In this document: positions 7,320-15,784 of the stretch, one piece after another | Layout of the letters: each line of letters begins with the position of its first letter | Numbering within the stretch: the stretch's first letter is position 1 | From: an uncultured Bacteroidota bacterium | GTDB lineage: Bacteria; Bacteroidota; Bacteroidia; Bacteroidales; P3 | Reading direction: 5' to 3' | NCBI GenBank assembly: GCA_902778925.1 | Contig: CACYZN010000013.1 | Location: 1 to 47,960, forward strand | Length of the DNA stretch: 47,960 bases | Notes under the pieces: model-generated | Database searches by the model: none | Told to the model about the DNA's origin: nothing | Seen by the model: the letters and a program-made list of their open reading frames with translations, nothing else | Made by a program: the position numbers and the translations under genes

Positions 7320-10300
7320 ATGGAAAAAAATTATACTTTAGAAAAACATCTTAAAACTCTCGCTTCGGAAGATCATGATTATGATATTTTAGCTTCGATT
7401 TGGGAATTGAACCGGTCGAATTTGAAAGAAGGGTTAGCCACAATAAAGAGCAATTATCCACATTTTAGTGATCACGGTATCGCTCATTCAAACAAAATAA
7501 TTGATAAGATTCAATGTTTTCTTGGAGAGCAACGCATCAAAGAACTTGGAGCAACCGATACATTTTTGCTTTTGATGGCAGGACTTACACATGATGTTGG
7601 TATGATTTTGACATATAAAATGATTGAAAAAGTATGGAGTAGTGAGGAGGCAAAAAATATTGTTGAATCTCTGACTCAAAATGAAGACGAAAAAATATCT
7701 GATGCGGCAAAGCTAATTTTAAAGGGAAGAGAGTCTATAAGAAGGGAGAATGAAGACAATCTAATTTGGGCGTTAGAAGTAAAAAATGCAGTGACAATAA
7801 TTACGTCAGAGTTTTTCAGAGGAAATCATGCACTTTTGGGGAGTTCATATTTGTCAGGGCAAGAAGAATTCTCCAAATTGGCTTCTGGATTCCATGCAGA
7901 AAAATTACCACGACGATATATGGATATGTTAGCTTTAGTTGCCTACCTGCATGGTGCTTCTACAAATGAAGTGATGGATAAATTATATCAAAGAGCAGAT
8001 GGATGGAAAGGAGATTATATTCATCCTCGTTTTATTGCTTGCATGATTCGGCTAGGTGACTTATTGGACTTTGATAGTGATAGATTTGACTTGTATTCAC
8101 TCTCATTACTGAAAGATATTCCAGATTCATCAGTAGTCCATAAAGAAAAACATTCATCAGTACGACATATGTTAGTTTCTCCCACATCAATTGAGGCTGA
8201 ACTTAATTGCAAGACTGATGCAGTTTATAGAGTTGCCAGAAAATGGTTTGATTGGCTGGAAGATGAAGTGTCTTTTCAAAGTAGGGAGTGGTCAAATATT
8301 GCACCGGAAGATTTAAGTGGGTTGCCACCAATGATTAGTAAAGGAAATATCAAGATCTTGTTTAATGGATTAAGAGTAAAACCGGAATTAATGAATCTTA
8401 AATTTGCCATGTCTCAACAGAAAATATTTAATATTCTTAGAGGCGGTGGCATCTATAGAGATCCTGGGTTCGTTTTTATTCGTGAAATTGTTCAAAATGC
8501 ATTTGACGCAAGTAATATTCAATTGTGCAATGATATTCGTATGGGGACACATTCATATGCGTTGCATGGAAAAAAAATATTTGATTTGCAGTTTCCTGAC
8601 GACATTCCGACAGAAGTGTACAACCAATATCCTGTAAATTTAACTGTCCAATGGAAAGATAATCAAAAAAACACAATAGTCGTCATTTGTGAAGACAAAG
8701 GGACAGGTATTTCCGAAGAGGCATTATTGCATATGACTCAAAAAGTTGGAGAAAGCAACAGAAATAGAATTGATAAAGATATTCCGTATTGGCTAAAACC
8801 AACGGGAACCTTTGGCGTAGGTTTACAGTCTATTTTCTTTGTGGCAGATTCGTTTATTGTAGAAACGAAATGTATCGGAGAAGACTCGAAACGGATATTG
8901 TTCAGATCCGCAGAACATGGACAGTATAGTACGATATTGGAAAATGGGACGAATATTATTCGTGGTACACGTGTGATTGTTGAGATTGACCGTAGCCGTT
9001 TTAAAACATTGTATGATGATCAATGTCGTTGGGAAATAAGAAGTCAGATAGATCGCATTTTGAATGATAATGATGATAGATACATCTCGATGATTGACGC
9101 ATATGTTTCATCGACCTTCAAGTCAAATGGAACAAATAGACTGTCATACCATTCTGTAAATCCAGGTGCAGAAATTGAAGCAGTATCTATGCATTTCCCT
9201 GAATATAAAGATTGTCAAGAGAAATATAAAATGAGCTGTGAGGTTGAAAAGAATATTTTGAGATTTCATTTTATGGAAAGGGAAGTTGGGTCAAGAATTT
9301 CAATTTCATTTATAAATGAGCCTGTTACCATTCATCGGTATCCTAATGTTCAGTTTTTAGTAAGAGGTATCGCCGTAAAAAATGCAGACTACTCTATGCC
9401 AGAATTGAGTTTGGCTTCTATTTCATGGGATTTATATAGCGAAGAAAGTGACAAAATAGTTGATATTTCAAGAGATAACATTACATTGCAGGGCTTCTCT
9501 ACAACGAAAGGATTATTGTTTGATAAAATTCTACCTGCAATTTTTACACCCATACAGAAAGAATATGAAGAAAGAATTGGTAAAAATAATGGTAATGAGA
9601 ATACATCGGTGGATTTGCAATATTTACACTATATATTAACTTGTATAGGATTAGGATACAAATATTCAGAAACAACATGCTTTCATAATATCAGATTGCC
9701 AAAGTCATATGCACAAGATGGTCGAAAACAAGTTTCTCTTCAAAGATTATTGGATGCAACTTCTGTTGTTTTTTTATTCAATCCCGAGGCTGATGAAAAA
9801 ATCACAGGGAAAGTACTGAAAAAAACAAAAGAAAAAATTATAATAACAAGTTATAATTTGAGAGAAATAATAACACAAGATAAAGTACTAGAGAAATTGG
9901 TTTTTATGGAAGATGGTCAACGACTTTATTTTTACACTAAAAAAGAAGATCAAATAGCCCCAGTAGTCGAGTGCAATGACATAATGAAGTATCATGAGAT
10001 GTATGCAGAACATGAGGTTTTTTATGATGATGAGATGAGAGGATCTGTCTTGGCCATAAAAGATTATAATGATTTGGCAGTAGTAGTCAAAAGAAGTGGT
10101 AAAGAGAAAAATGATGAAGTGAGAATCATTTCACCTTTTACACGGTTGTTTGATTTCTCACAATACACATCTGATATTATCGGCACAACAATATGCGATG
10201 TTCAAAAATATGTAATGGAACATACGGAATCATTGTTGTCTGAAGCTTTAATAGAATATGTTAAAAAGAATAATGTAAACAAAAGAATCACAAGAGAACG

Positions 10301-10403
10301 CATCGTAAAATGTTATCAATACTTTATCTCAAATTATTTGTATGTAAAGAATGGTGGAATTATAACAAATCAAAACACGTCGGATAATGATAAAGAATGT
10401 TGA
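7320..10403 (+). CDS. HD-domain plus HSP90-like (GHKL) ATPase protein, candidate defence gene
   Basis: A 1027-residue protein. The ATG at 7320 is chosen because an AAAAGGA ribosome site precedes it and upstream in-frame sequence overlaps the promoter. The N-terminal 330 residues form an HD hydrolase domain: His52/His56 in DHGIAHS, the His-Asp pair 91-92 in LTHDVG, and Asp247/250 in RLGDLLDFD. A GHKL/HSP90-type ATPase follows, with the N-box REIVQNAFDAS (Glu389, Asn393, Asp396), G1 box EDKGTGIS (458-465) and G2 box GTFGVGLQ (496-503). The remaining about 500 residues are unassigned. HD (HD-CE type) plus HSP90-like ATPase fusions are known from computational surveys of bacterial conflict systems; the biochemical activity is inferred. 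The gene is strongly AT-rich, stands alone and diverges from the restriction operon. Confidence 0.8.
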   Translation: MEKNYTLEKHLKTLASEDHDYDILASIWELNRSNLKEGLATIKSNYPHFSDHGIAHSNKIIDKIQCFLGEQRIKELGATDTFLLLMAGLTHDVGMILTYKMIEKVWSSEEAKNIVESLTQNEDEKISDAAKLILKGRESIRRENEDNLIWALEVKNAVTIITSEFFRGNHALLGSSYLSGQEEFSKLASGFHAEKLPRRYMDMLALVAYLHGASTNEVMDKLYQRADGWKGDYIHPRFIACMIRLGDLLDFDSDRFDLYSLSLLKDIPDSSVVHKEKHSSVRHMLVSPTSIEAELNCKTDAVYRVARKWFDWLEDEVSFQSREWSNIAPEDLSGLPPMISKGNIKILFNGLRVKPELMNLKFAMSQQKIFNILRGGGIYRDPGFVFIREIVQNAFDASNIQLCNDIRMGTHSYALHGKKIFDLQFPDDIPTEVYNQYPVNLTVQWKDNQKNTIVVICEDKGTGISEEALLHMTQKVGESNRNRIDKDIPYWLKPTGTFGVGLQSIFFVADSFIVETKCIGEDSKRILFRSAEHGQYSTILENGTNIIRGTRVIVEIDRSRFKTLYDDQCRWEIRSQIDRILNDNDDRYISMIDAYVSSTFKSNGTNRLSYHSVNPGAEIEAVSMHFPEYKDCQEKYKMSCEVEKNILRFHFMEREVGSRISISFINEPVTIHRYPNVQFLVRGIAVKNADYSMPELSLASISWDLYSEESDKIVDISRDNITLQGFSTTKGLLFDKILPAIFTPIQKEYEERIGKNNGNENTSVDLQYLHYILTCIGLGYKYSETTCFHNIRLPKSYAQDGRKQVSLQRLLDATSVVFLFNPEADEKITGKVLKKTKEKIIITSYNLREIITQDKVLEKLVFMEDGQRLYFYTKKEDQIAPVVECNDIMKYHEMYAEHEVFYDDEMRGSVLAIKDYNDLAVVVKRSGKEKNDEVRIISPFTRLFDFSQYTSDIIGTTICDVQKYVMEHTESLLSEALIEYVKKNNVNKRITRERIVKCYQYFISNYLYVKNGGIITNQNTSDNDKEC

Positions 10404-10518
10404 TTTGGAATCCTATAAGAGGTCTTTCAGAAACGGTCCTATTTGCGCATCACCCTAAGATTTCATACCCTTAATTCACATAAAGATACAAATCTTTTCT
10501 TGTTTGGCAAAATAATCT
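10404..10518. other. Gap between convergent genes
   Basis: 115 bp between the HD/GHKL gene and the convergent lipoprotein gene. No gene and no strong terminator hairpin were seen; composition shifts from AT-rich to GC-rich here. Confidence 0.5.
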
Positions 10519-11112
10519 TTAGTGAATACTGAAGCCAATCTGTATGGTATGGCTCTCTTTTTCTTTGGGATACATTTCTTCGGTCACAACGGGCAGGATA
10601 ATGGAGAAGCGCTGGCCGCCGCCGATGGTGAAACTCTCCTCGTCGTAGTTCGGGCCGAAGAACATGTTGTCGCGGATGGAATACATCGTGTAGTCGTCGC
10701 TGCCCAGGATTCTAATGTCGACCAAGTCGTCGCTGCCGACGGTTCGATTATGGACAAACTCCGGTTTCCCACCAGTATACGACAGGCCACCTCGCTGCAG
10801 GGTTATGCTTTTGCCCAAGGGAACGGAATCTTCCAGAATGATAAAAGTGTTCTTTACCAGCTTGCCGACTGCACCTATCAGGTTCTCCGACTCCACTTGG
10901 ACGACCTTCGCGGTGCCGTAATTGCTCGTCGCTGTTAGTTGCATGGTGCTGTCGTGGTCGGCAGTAAAGCTGACCGTGTAGTCGATGGCGTATTCTATCT
11001 TGTTGCTGTTGTCCCAGTCGAACGAGGCCGATTTAGACTCACCGATGTTCTGGCTGCAGCTAGACAATGCCAATAGTGCGCCAAATGCTATAAATATGAT
11101 TATGTTTCTCAT
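10519..11112 (-). CDS. Lipoprotein of unknown function
   Basis: A 197-residue protein beginning MRNIIIFIAFGALLALSSC, a clear lipoprotein signal with the modified Cys at about 19. Longer upstream starts are rejected because they run through the promoter. The mature part is rich in beta-forming residues, with a repeated SDD motif near the middle (GSDDLVD, GSDDYTM), and ends in the beta-rich TIQIGFSIH. It looks like a small periplasm-facing or outer-membrane-anchored beta protein. I recognise no family. It is transcribed alone from its own promoter, back to back with the DUF5714 gene. Confidence 0.75.
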   Translation of the reverse strand: MRNIIIFIAFGALLALSSCSQNIGESKSASFDWDNSNKIEYAIDYTVSFTADHDSTMQLTATSNYGTAKVVQVESENLIGAVGKLVKNTFIILEDSVPLGKSITLQRGGLSYTGGKPEFVHNRTVGSDDLVDIRILGSDDYTMYSIRDNMFFGPNYDEESFTIGGGQRFSIILPVVTEEMYPKEKESHTIQIGFSIH

Positions 11113-11142
11113 CTTTCTTTCTGTTTCTTTAGAATGACGATG

Positions 11143-11173
11143 CAAAGATACGTGTTTAGTCGAACACTGCAAA
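11143..11173 (-). promoter_or_regulatory. Promoter of the unknown lipoprotein gene
   Basis: Minus strand: TTTG (11173-11170), 19-nt spacer, TATCTTTG (11150-11143). Start codon 30 nt downstream. Confidence 0.75.
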
Positions 11174-11202
11174 ATATTTCTTCTCAATTTAGAGAAAAGG
11201 TG

Positions 11203-11210
11203 TATCTTTG
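11203..11210 (+). promoter_or_regulatory. -7 element of the DUF5714 operon
   Basis: TATCTTTG, followed by CATCCC and then the start codon 22 nt further on. No clear TTTG lies 19-20 nt upstream. It faces away from the promoter at 11143-11173, so the two genes share a 100-bp control region. Confidence 0.6.
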
Positions 11211-11232
11211 CATCCCAAAACAATTTGAAAGG

Positions 11233-11913
11233 ATGAAGAGATTATTGACAATAATCGTTATAATGGCGGAGATGGCCATTGTCGGCATATCTTGCAAGGA
11301 GGCACCGAAAGAGAGCGCACCCGCCGCTGAGGCCATTACAGAATCAGCGGTCGACCCCGTGGTGGCGCTGTGTCTGGCGGAGACCTCGCGCAACCCGATA
11401 GAGGTGCTTGAGAAGCTTATGTCGCAGCCGGATTGCCCCATGCACGGCCCCACACACCACGTGCTGGTGGGCGCGGCCCTGCTGACGGCCTACAACAACT
11501 GTCTGCCCGACAGCGCCAAGCTAGACCTCGAAGAAGCCCTCGCCGAGATGCGGAAGCGCGGCGAACAGGTGCCCGGCGGTGCCTGCGGATATATGGGTGC
11601 CTGCGGCGCGAGCATTAGCACCGGCATCTTCCTCTCCATCGTCACCCGCAACACCCCCTTCTCCACCGACACCTGGCGCCTGTGCAACCTATGCACTGCC
11701 CGCGCACTGGAACAGGTGGCCCTCAACGGCGGCCCACGCTGCTGCAAGCGCGACTCCTACCTCTCGGTGCTTACGGCCATCGACTTCGTCAAAGAAAACC
11801 TCGGCGTGGAGATGGTGAAGCCCGAAGTCGCATGCACCCGCAGCAAAATCAACGAACAATGCATCGGAAAGAAGTGCCCTTTTTCATCACAAAAAAATAA
11901 TTCAAAGATATAA
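11233..11913 (+). CDS. DUF5714 domain lipoprotein
   Basis: A 226-residue protein. The start MKRLLTI at 11233 follows an AAAGG site and gives a lipoprotein signal ending in GISC. The mature protein matches the DUF5714 family, with its run of conserved motifs: CPMHGPTHHVLVGAALLTAY, GGACGYMGACGASIS, GGPRCCKRDSYL and a C-terminal CIGKKCPF. Ten or more Cys and several His in conserved positions point to metal or cofactor binding. The domain also occurs fused to radical SAM or methyltransferase-like proteins (recalled, not checked). Export as a lipoprotein is unusual for such a Cys-rich domain. It is followed after 4 bp by a small winged-helix-like gene and then phzF, so the three probably form one operon. 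Function unknown. Confidence 0.8.
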   Translation: MKRLLTIIVIMAEMAIVGISCKEAPKESAPAAEAITESAVDPVVALCLAETSRNPIEVLEKLMSQPDCPMHGPTHHVLVGAALLTAYNNCLPDSAKLDLEEALAEMRKRGEQVPGGACGYMGACGASISTGIFLSIVTRNTPFSTDTWRLCNLCTARALEQVALNGGPRCCKRDSYLSVLTAIDFVKENLGVEMVKPEVACTRSKINEQCIGKKCPFSSQKNNSKI

Positions 11914-11917
11914 AACC

Positions 11918-12091
11918 ATGAAAGACCAAGTACTGAAAGCAATGCGCGAAGCTGGCAAGCCTCTGTCGGCAGGCGATGTGACCAAGATGTTGAACGCCGA
12001 CCGCAAGGAGGTCGACAAAGCCTTCGATGCCTTGAAGAAAGAAGGCGCCATCGTGTCGCCCGTGCGCTGCAAATGGGAGCCGGCAAAGTAA
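11918..12091 (+). CDS. Small (57 aa) winged-helix-like conserved protein
   Basis: The frame ATG 11918 to TAA 12091 encodes MKDQVLKAMREAGKPLSAGD and on to CKWEPAK. The pattern (helix, G-K-P-L, helix, DRKEVDKAFDALKKEG, then I-V-S-P) fits a minimal winged helix like those of MarR/ArsR-type proteins, where the second and third helices would contact DNA. Similar stand-alone proteins with an identical ending (SPVRCKWEP) are familiar from Bacteroidota and related anaerobes. The gene starts 4 bp after the DUF5714 gene and stops 2 bp before phzF. A small regulator is plausible; no target is known. Confidence 0.75.
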   Translation: MKDQVLKAMREAGKPLSAGDVTKMLNADRKEVDKAFDALKKEGAIVSPVRCKWEPAK

Positions 12092-12093
12092 CC

Positions 12094-12978
12094 ATGCGCT
12101 ACTATATCGTCGACGCTTTCACCGACCGCCCTTTCGGCGGCAACCCTGCCGGAGTGGTGCTGTTGGGAGACGAGCCGTTCCCCGACGAGGGGCTTATGCT
12201 GCAGGTGGCGGCAGAGTTGCGCTATTCCGAGACGGCCTTTGTGCGAAGGCTGTCGGCGGCGGAATACCACGTGCGCTACTTCACGCCTGCGGTCGAGGTG
12301 GAACTCTGCGGACACGCCACCGTGGCCGCCTTCGCTCTGTTGCACCGCCTCGGGTTGGCCACAGGTCATTGCATCTGCCACACGCTGGCCGGCGACCTGA
12401 CAATAGAGGCCGGCGAGCGTGTGATGATGCAGATGGCCACACCACGCATCGTCAAGACGATTGCCGACACCGGGGATATATACAAAGCTATAGGGCTGAA
12501 CTATTCAGAATTCAAAATACAGAATTCAAAATTCGACTTGCCTGTACAAATTGCCTATGCCGGCCTTAAGGATATCATGATCCCCATTCCCGATGTGGCC
12601 ACTCTCAATGCGCTGCAGCCCGACATGGAGGCCGTCGCCGCAATCACCAAAGAGTACGCGACCACCAGCTTCCACGTCTTCACCCTTCCCACTGACGCAT
12701 TAACGCAATCACACAATAACGCAATCACCGCCTATGTGCGCGACTTCGCGCCACTCTACGATATCCCCGAGGAGTCGGCTACAGGTACCGCCAACGCGGC
12801 GCTGACACACTATCTGGCCGTCAACGGTGTCATCCCCTCGCAGGGCGACTTTGCCTTCCTGCAGGGCGAAGCGATGGGGCGCCCCTCGGTGGTGGCCACC
12901 CGCATCGCCCCCGATGGTACCGTCTACGTAGGCGGCACCGCCGCTATCGTCGCCGAAGGCGAATTACTAACGCAATAG
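12094..12978 (+). CDS. PhzF family isomerase/epimerase-like protein with repeat-derived inserts
   Basis: A 294-residue member of the PhzF family (diaminopimelate epimerase fold; PhzF isomerises a phenazine precursor, most relatives have unknown substrates). Family motifs: FGGNPAGVV near 14-22, catalytic-type Glu46 in YSETAFV, LCGHATVAAF (71-80) and the C-terminal EESATGTANAAL. The start at 12094 lies 2 bp behind the small regulator gene. Two stretches look foreign to the fold and consist of repeat-type DNA: residues 137-148 (YSEFKIQNSKFD, from AATTCAAAA words) and 199-212 (PTDALTQSHNNAIT, from CGCATTAA words). The final LLTQ and stop codon also lie in a CACAATAA array. The frame is intact, so the gene is probably still functional. 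Confidence 0.85.
   Translation: MRYYIVDAFTDRPFGGNPAGVVLLGDEPFPDEGLMLQVAAELRYSETAFVRRLSAAEYHVRYFTPAVEVELCGHATVAAFALLHRLGLATGHCICHTLAGDLTIEAGERVMMQMATPRIVKTIADTGDIYKAIGLNYSEFKIQNSKFDLPVQIAYAGLKDIMIPIPDVATLNALQPDMEAVAAITKEYATTSFHVFTLPTDALTQSHNNAITAYVRDFAPLYDIPEESATGTANAALTHYLAVNGVIPSQGDFAFLQGEAMGRPSVVATRIAPDGTVYVGGTAAIVAEGELLTQ
12502..12537 (+). repeat. In-frame AATTCAAAA repeat inside phzF-like gene
   Basis: Two copies of AGAATTCAAAAT-type words separated by about 19 nt, encoding YSEFKIQNSKFD. The GC content drops sharply against the flanking gene. A related word pair lies just before the tRNA-Gln gene (40827-40850). Confidence 0.6.
12688..12729 (+). repeat. In-frame CGCATTAA repeat inside phzF-like gene
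   Basis: GACGCATTAACGCAATC and ACACAATAACGCAATC are copies of the intergenic 8-bp family. They encode DALTQSHNNAIT, which resembles NALTHSLNNA in the helicase and DALTHS in Ugd. Confidence 0.7.
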
Positions 12979-13002
12979 CACAATAACACAATAACGCATT
13001 CC
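12966..13002 (+). repeat. 8-bp repeat spanning the phzF stop codon
   Basis: ACTAACGCAATAG, then CACAATAA twice and CGCATTCC, up to the next ATG. The array begins inside the coding region, provides the TAG stop and fills the whole gap to the DUF1295 gene. Confidence 0.65.
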
Positions 13003-13950
13003 ATGAAGAAAATGAATATCCCCTTGATGGCAACCCTGCTGGTTCTGTCCATCGTCGTCTGTCCGATACTCTATTTTGCTGTTGGGCCTACACTGGACGC
13101 GAGCCAACTGGAGGTGCTCAAAGTCTTGGGCATTATCGCGGCCTGTAGTGCATTGTTCTGCTTCGTCGTGGGCGAAGCCTCAGGCAACAACAGCCAGATG
13201 GACAAACTGTGGAGCCTGCTCCCCATCGCCTACACTTGGGTCATAGCTGTCGCCGGAGGCATGAGCACACGCCTGGTGGTGATGGCCGTGTTGGCTACGC
13301 TGTGGGGCATCCGCCTCACCGTCAACTTCGCCCGCAAGGGCGCCTACCGCCTCAAGTTCTGGGAGGGCGTGGAGGATTACCGCTGGGCTGTCGTCCGCTC
13401 GGGCCCTGCCTTCAAGAGTCGCTGGGCATGGGCGGCCTTCGACCTGGGCTTCATCTCCATCTACCAGAACGCACTGGTGCTGATGACCACCTTCCCGGCG
13501 CTGGTGGCCATGAGGTCCAATCGGCCATTCGACTGGATGGATGCCGTGGCCGCCGTACTGATGCTGGCGTTCATCGTGTGGGAGACGGTGGCCGACGAGC
13601 AGCAGTGGCGCTTCCAAACGCGCAAATGGGCCATGATCAATGAGGGCAGGAAGCTGGAGGAGCTCCCCGCGCCCTACAACAAAGGTTTCAACACCATAGG
13701 CCTCTGGAGCTGCAGCCGACACCCCAACTACTTCGCCGAGCAGGCCATATGGGTGTGCTTCTACCTCTTCTCCATAGCCGCCGGCATGGGTATCGTCAAC
13801 TGGAGCGTCATCGGTGCGCTGCTGCTGGTGGTTCTGTTTCAAGGTAGCTCGGCTCTGGCCGAAGAGATCAGCGGCGGCAAATACCCCGAATACGAGCAAT
13901 ACTGCCGGAGTGTACCGCGCTTCTTCCCCGTCTGCAAAAGAAACAAATAG
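13003..13950 (+). CDS. DUF1295 / steroid 5-alpha-reductase-like membrane protein
   Basis: A 315-residue integral membrane protein with about seven to eight hydrophobic segments. The C-terminal part has the DUF1295 signature: RKWAMINEGRK, GLWSCSRHPNYFAEQ with the conserved R-H-P-N-Y, then SGGKYPEYEQYCRSVPRFFP. Relatives are related to steroid 5-alpha reductases and isoprenylcysteine methyltransferases and are presumed to bind NAD(P)H or SAM at the membrane. Many are unassigned. It sits in a run of same-strand genes, with the rhodanese-MBL gene 9 bp downstream, so co-transcription is likely. Substrate unknown. Confidence 0.85.
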   Translation: MKKMNIPLMATLLVLSIVVCPILYFAVGPTLDASQLEVLKVLGIIAACSALFCFVVGEASGNNSQMDKLWSLLPIAYTWVIAVAGGMSTRLVVMAVLATLWGIRLTVNFARKGAYRLKFWEGVEDYRWAVVRSGPAFKSRWAWAAFDLGFISIYQNALVLMTTFPALVAMRSNRPFDWMDAVAAVLMLAFIVWETVADEQQWRFQTRKWAMINEGRKLEELPAPYNKGFNTIGLWSCSRHPNYFAEQAIWVCFYLFSIAAGMGIVNWSVIGALLLVVLFQGSSALAEEISGGKYPEYEQYCRSVPRFFPVCKRNK

Positions 13951-13959
13951 AAAAACACC

Positions 13960-14991
13960 ATGAAACGGATACTTATGATGACCATGTTTGCGGCCCTCAT
14001 TGGCGGCTGCGAAAACAAATCTATAAAAACCATTGGCTCCGACGAGTTCGCCGAAGTCATGACACAGAAGAATGTGCGTCTCATCGACGTGCGCACGCCG
14101 GAAGAATACGCCGAAGAGCATCTCGTCGGTGCGGAGAACATCGACGTGAAGGCCGCCGACTTCGCGGAGCGCATCAAAGGCATCGGAGGCACGGTTGCTG
14201 TATACTGTCGCGGTGGAAAGCGTAGCCTAACTGCTGCCAAGCAGCTCGCTGCCATCGGCTGTACGGTGTATAACCTCGACGGAGGCATCCTCGCATGGCA
14301 GAAGGCCGGCAAGCCGACGACCTCCAAGGAGACCGACAACTTCGTCACCACCGCCGGCGAGCTGGTGAAACTCCATGCGCTGATGCACTCCAGCATACGC
14401 ATCGAGTACGGTGGACGGAACCTCTACGTCGACCCCTGCAGCAACCTGTGCGGACGCACAGTGGACTACTCCACAATGCCCAAGGCCGACATTATCCTTG
14501 TCACCCACGAGCACTTCGACCATTATGACACCGCCGCCATCCGCCAGCTCACCGCCGACGGGACGCAGCTCATCATGAACCCGCGTTGCGTGGAACTCTA
14601 TGGCTCTGGCACCTCGATGGCCAACGGCGACCAGCGGCAGCTCGCCGCTGGCATCACCCTCGAGGCCGTACCCGCCTACAACACCACCGCCGAGCACCTG
14701 CAGTTCCACCCCAAGGGGCGCGACAACGGCTATATCCTCACCCTCGACGGTTTACGCATCTATATTGCTGGCGATACCGAAGACATTCCCGAGATGGCTG
14801 ATGTCAAGGACATCGATATTGCTTTCCTCCCCTGCAACCAGCCCTACACCATGACCCCCGAGCAGCTGGTCCGCGCCGCAAAAATGGTCAATCCCAAGGT
14901 GATTTTCCCCTACCACTACGGCGAGACCGACGTCACAACTATCCCCGCCCAGCTCCCCGCCATCGACGTCCGCATACGCCATTATGAGTAG
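13960..14991 (+). CDS. Rhodanese-metallo-beta-lactamase-fold fusion lipoprotein
   Basis: 343 residues. The lipoprotein signal ends at Cys17 (LIGGC). Residues 22-118 form a rhodanese domain with active-site Cys83 in the loop CRGGKRS, expected to carry persulfide sulfur. Residues about 130-343 form a UlaG-like metallo-beta-lactamase-fold hydrolase with the metal motif HEHFDHYD (183-190), later ligands near AGDTED and the final HYGETD. Rhodanese plus MBL pairs are known in persulfide dioxygenase systems, but this MBL part looks like the UlaG branch rather than the ETHE1 branch. The order (rhodanese first) and lipid anchoring are unusual. It is the last gene of the rightward run; the next gene is convergent after 7 bp. 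Confidence 0.85.
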   Translation: MKRILMMTMFAALIGGCENKSIKTIGSDEFAEVMTQKNVRLIDVRTPEEYAEEHLVGAENIDVKAADFAERIKGIGGTVAVYCRGGKRSLTAAKQLAAIGCTVYNLDGGILAWQKAGKPTTSKETDNFVTTAGELVKLHALMHSSIRIEYGGRNLYVDPCSNLCGRTVDYSTMPKADIILVTHEHFDHYDTAAIRQLTADGTQLIMNPRCVELYGSGTSMANGDQRQLAAGITLEAVPAYNTTAEHLQFHPKGRDNGYILTLDGLRIYIAGDTEDIPEMADVKDIDIAFLPCNQPYTMTPEQLVRAAKMVNPKVIFPYHYGETDVTTIPAQLPAIDVRIRHYE

Positions 14992-14998
14992 GGTGTGA

Positions 14999-15784
14999 CT
15001 ACTGCTTCAACATCTTCCAGATGCCCAACTCCAGCCGATCGGGTAGGAGTTTTATCAAGGCGGGCAGTATGTAGTTCATGAGGCCAGGCTTCACCACATG
15101 GCGGTGGCGCAGCATGCCACGTAGTGCATGTCTCACCAGCGATTGTGGTGTGCGGATAAGGCCTATGGCTACTCCGAGTTTCATCAGTCGTGGGTTGATG
15201 CTGTAGAGTGGTGTGGCTACGGCCGCAGGCAACACGGTAGTCACTATGACCCCGTATGGCCGCATCTCGTAGTACATCGACTTCGAGAAACTCTTGAGGT
15301 AGGCTTTTGTTGCGGCATACATTGTTATCCCTGGCGCAGGTATTTGGGCCGTCATCGACGACATGTTGACTATGTATCCCCGGTGCCGCTGTTTCATGGC
15401 TTCGCCAAAGAGCATCGTCAGTCGGGTGGGGGTAGATATGTGTAGCTGTAGCATGGTGAGGGCTTTCCCCTGCGTGGCTGCATCTATCTCGTGGAAGAAG
15501 AACATGCCGGCGTTGTTGACTAGTATGTCTATCTCTATCTGATGTTGCTGGCAGTAGGCCCAGACCTCGTCGGCTGCCGAGGTTAGGGAAAGGTCCATGT
15601 ACAGTCCCCACGACATCACTCCGTACTCTTCAACCAGAGCTTTCGGTAGGGTCTCGAGCGGCTCTTTCTGGTTCGACACCATCAGAATATTGCAGCCCAT
15701 GGCAGCCAGCTGCCGACAATACTCCCAGCCCATGCCCGACGAACCACCGGTTACCAGCGCAGTGTATCCTCTTATGTCTTTCAT
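14999..15784 (-). CDS. Short-chain dehydrogenase/reductase
   Basis: A 261-residue classical SDR. The cofactor motif TGGSSGMG is at 12-19, NNAG at 90-93, catalytic Ser142/143 in NMSSMT and Tyr156-x3-Lys160 in YAATK. The C-terminal about 60 residues are hydrophobic and basic, which resembles SDRs acting on lipids (DltE-like / 3-ketosphinganine-reductase-like); this is only a hint. It overlaps the upstream ogt gene by 4 bp (ATGA), so both are translated from one message. Confidence 0.88.
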   Translation of the reverse strand: MKDIRGYTALVTGGSSGMGWEYCRQLAAMGCNILMVSNQKEPLETLPKALVEEYGVMSWGLYMDLSLTSAADEVWAYCQQHQIEIDILVNNAGMFFFHEIDAATQGKALTMLQLHISTPTRLTMLFGEAMKQRHRGYIVNMSSMTAQIPAPGITMYAATKAYLKSFSKSMYYEMRPYGVIVTTVLPAAVATPLYSINPRLMKLGVAIGLIRTPQSLVRHALRGMLRHRHVVKPGLMNYILPALIKLLPDRLELGIWKMLKQ

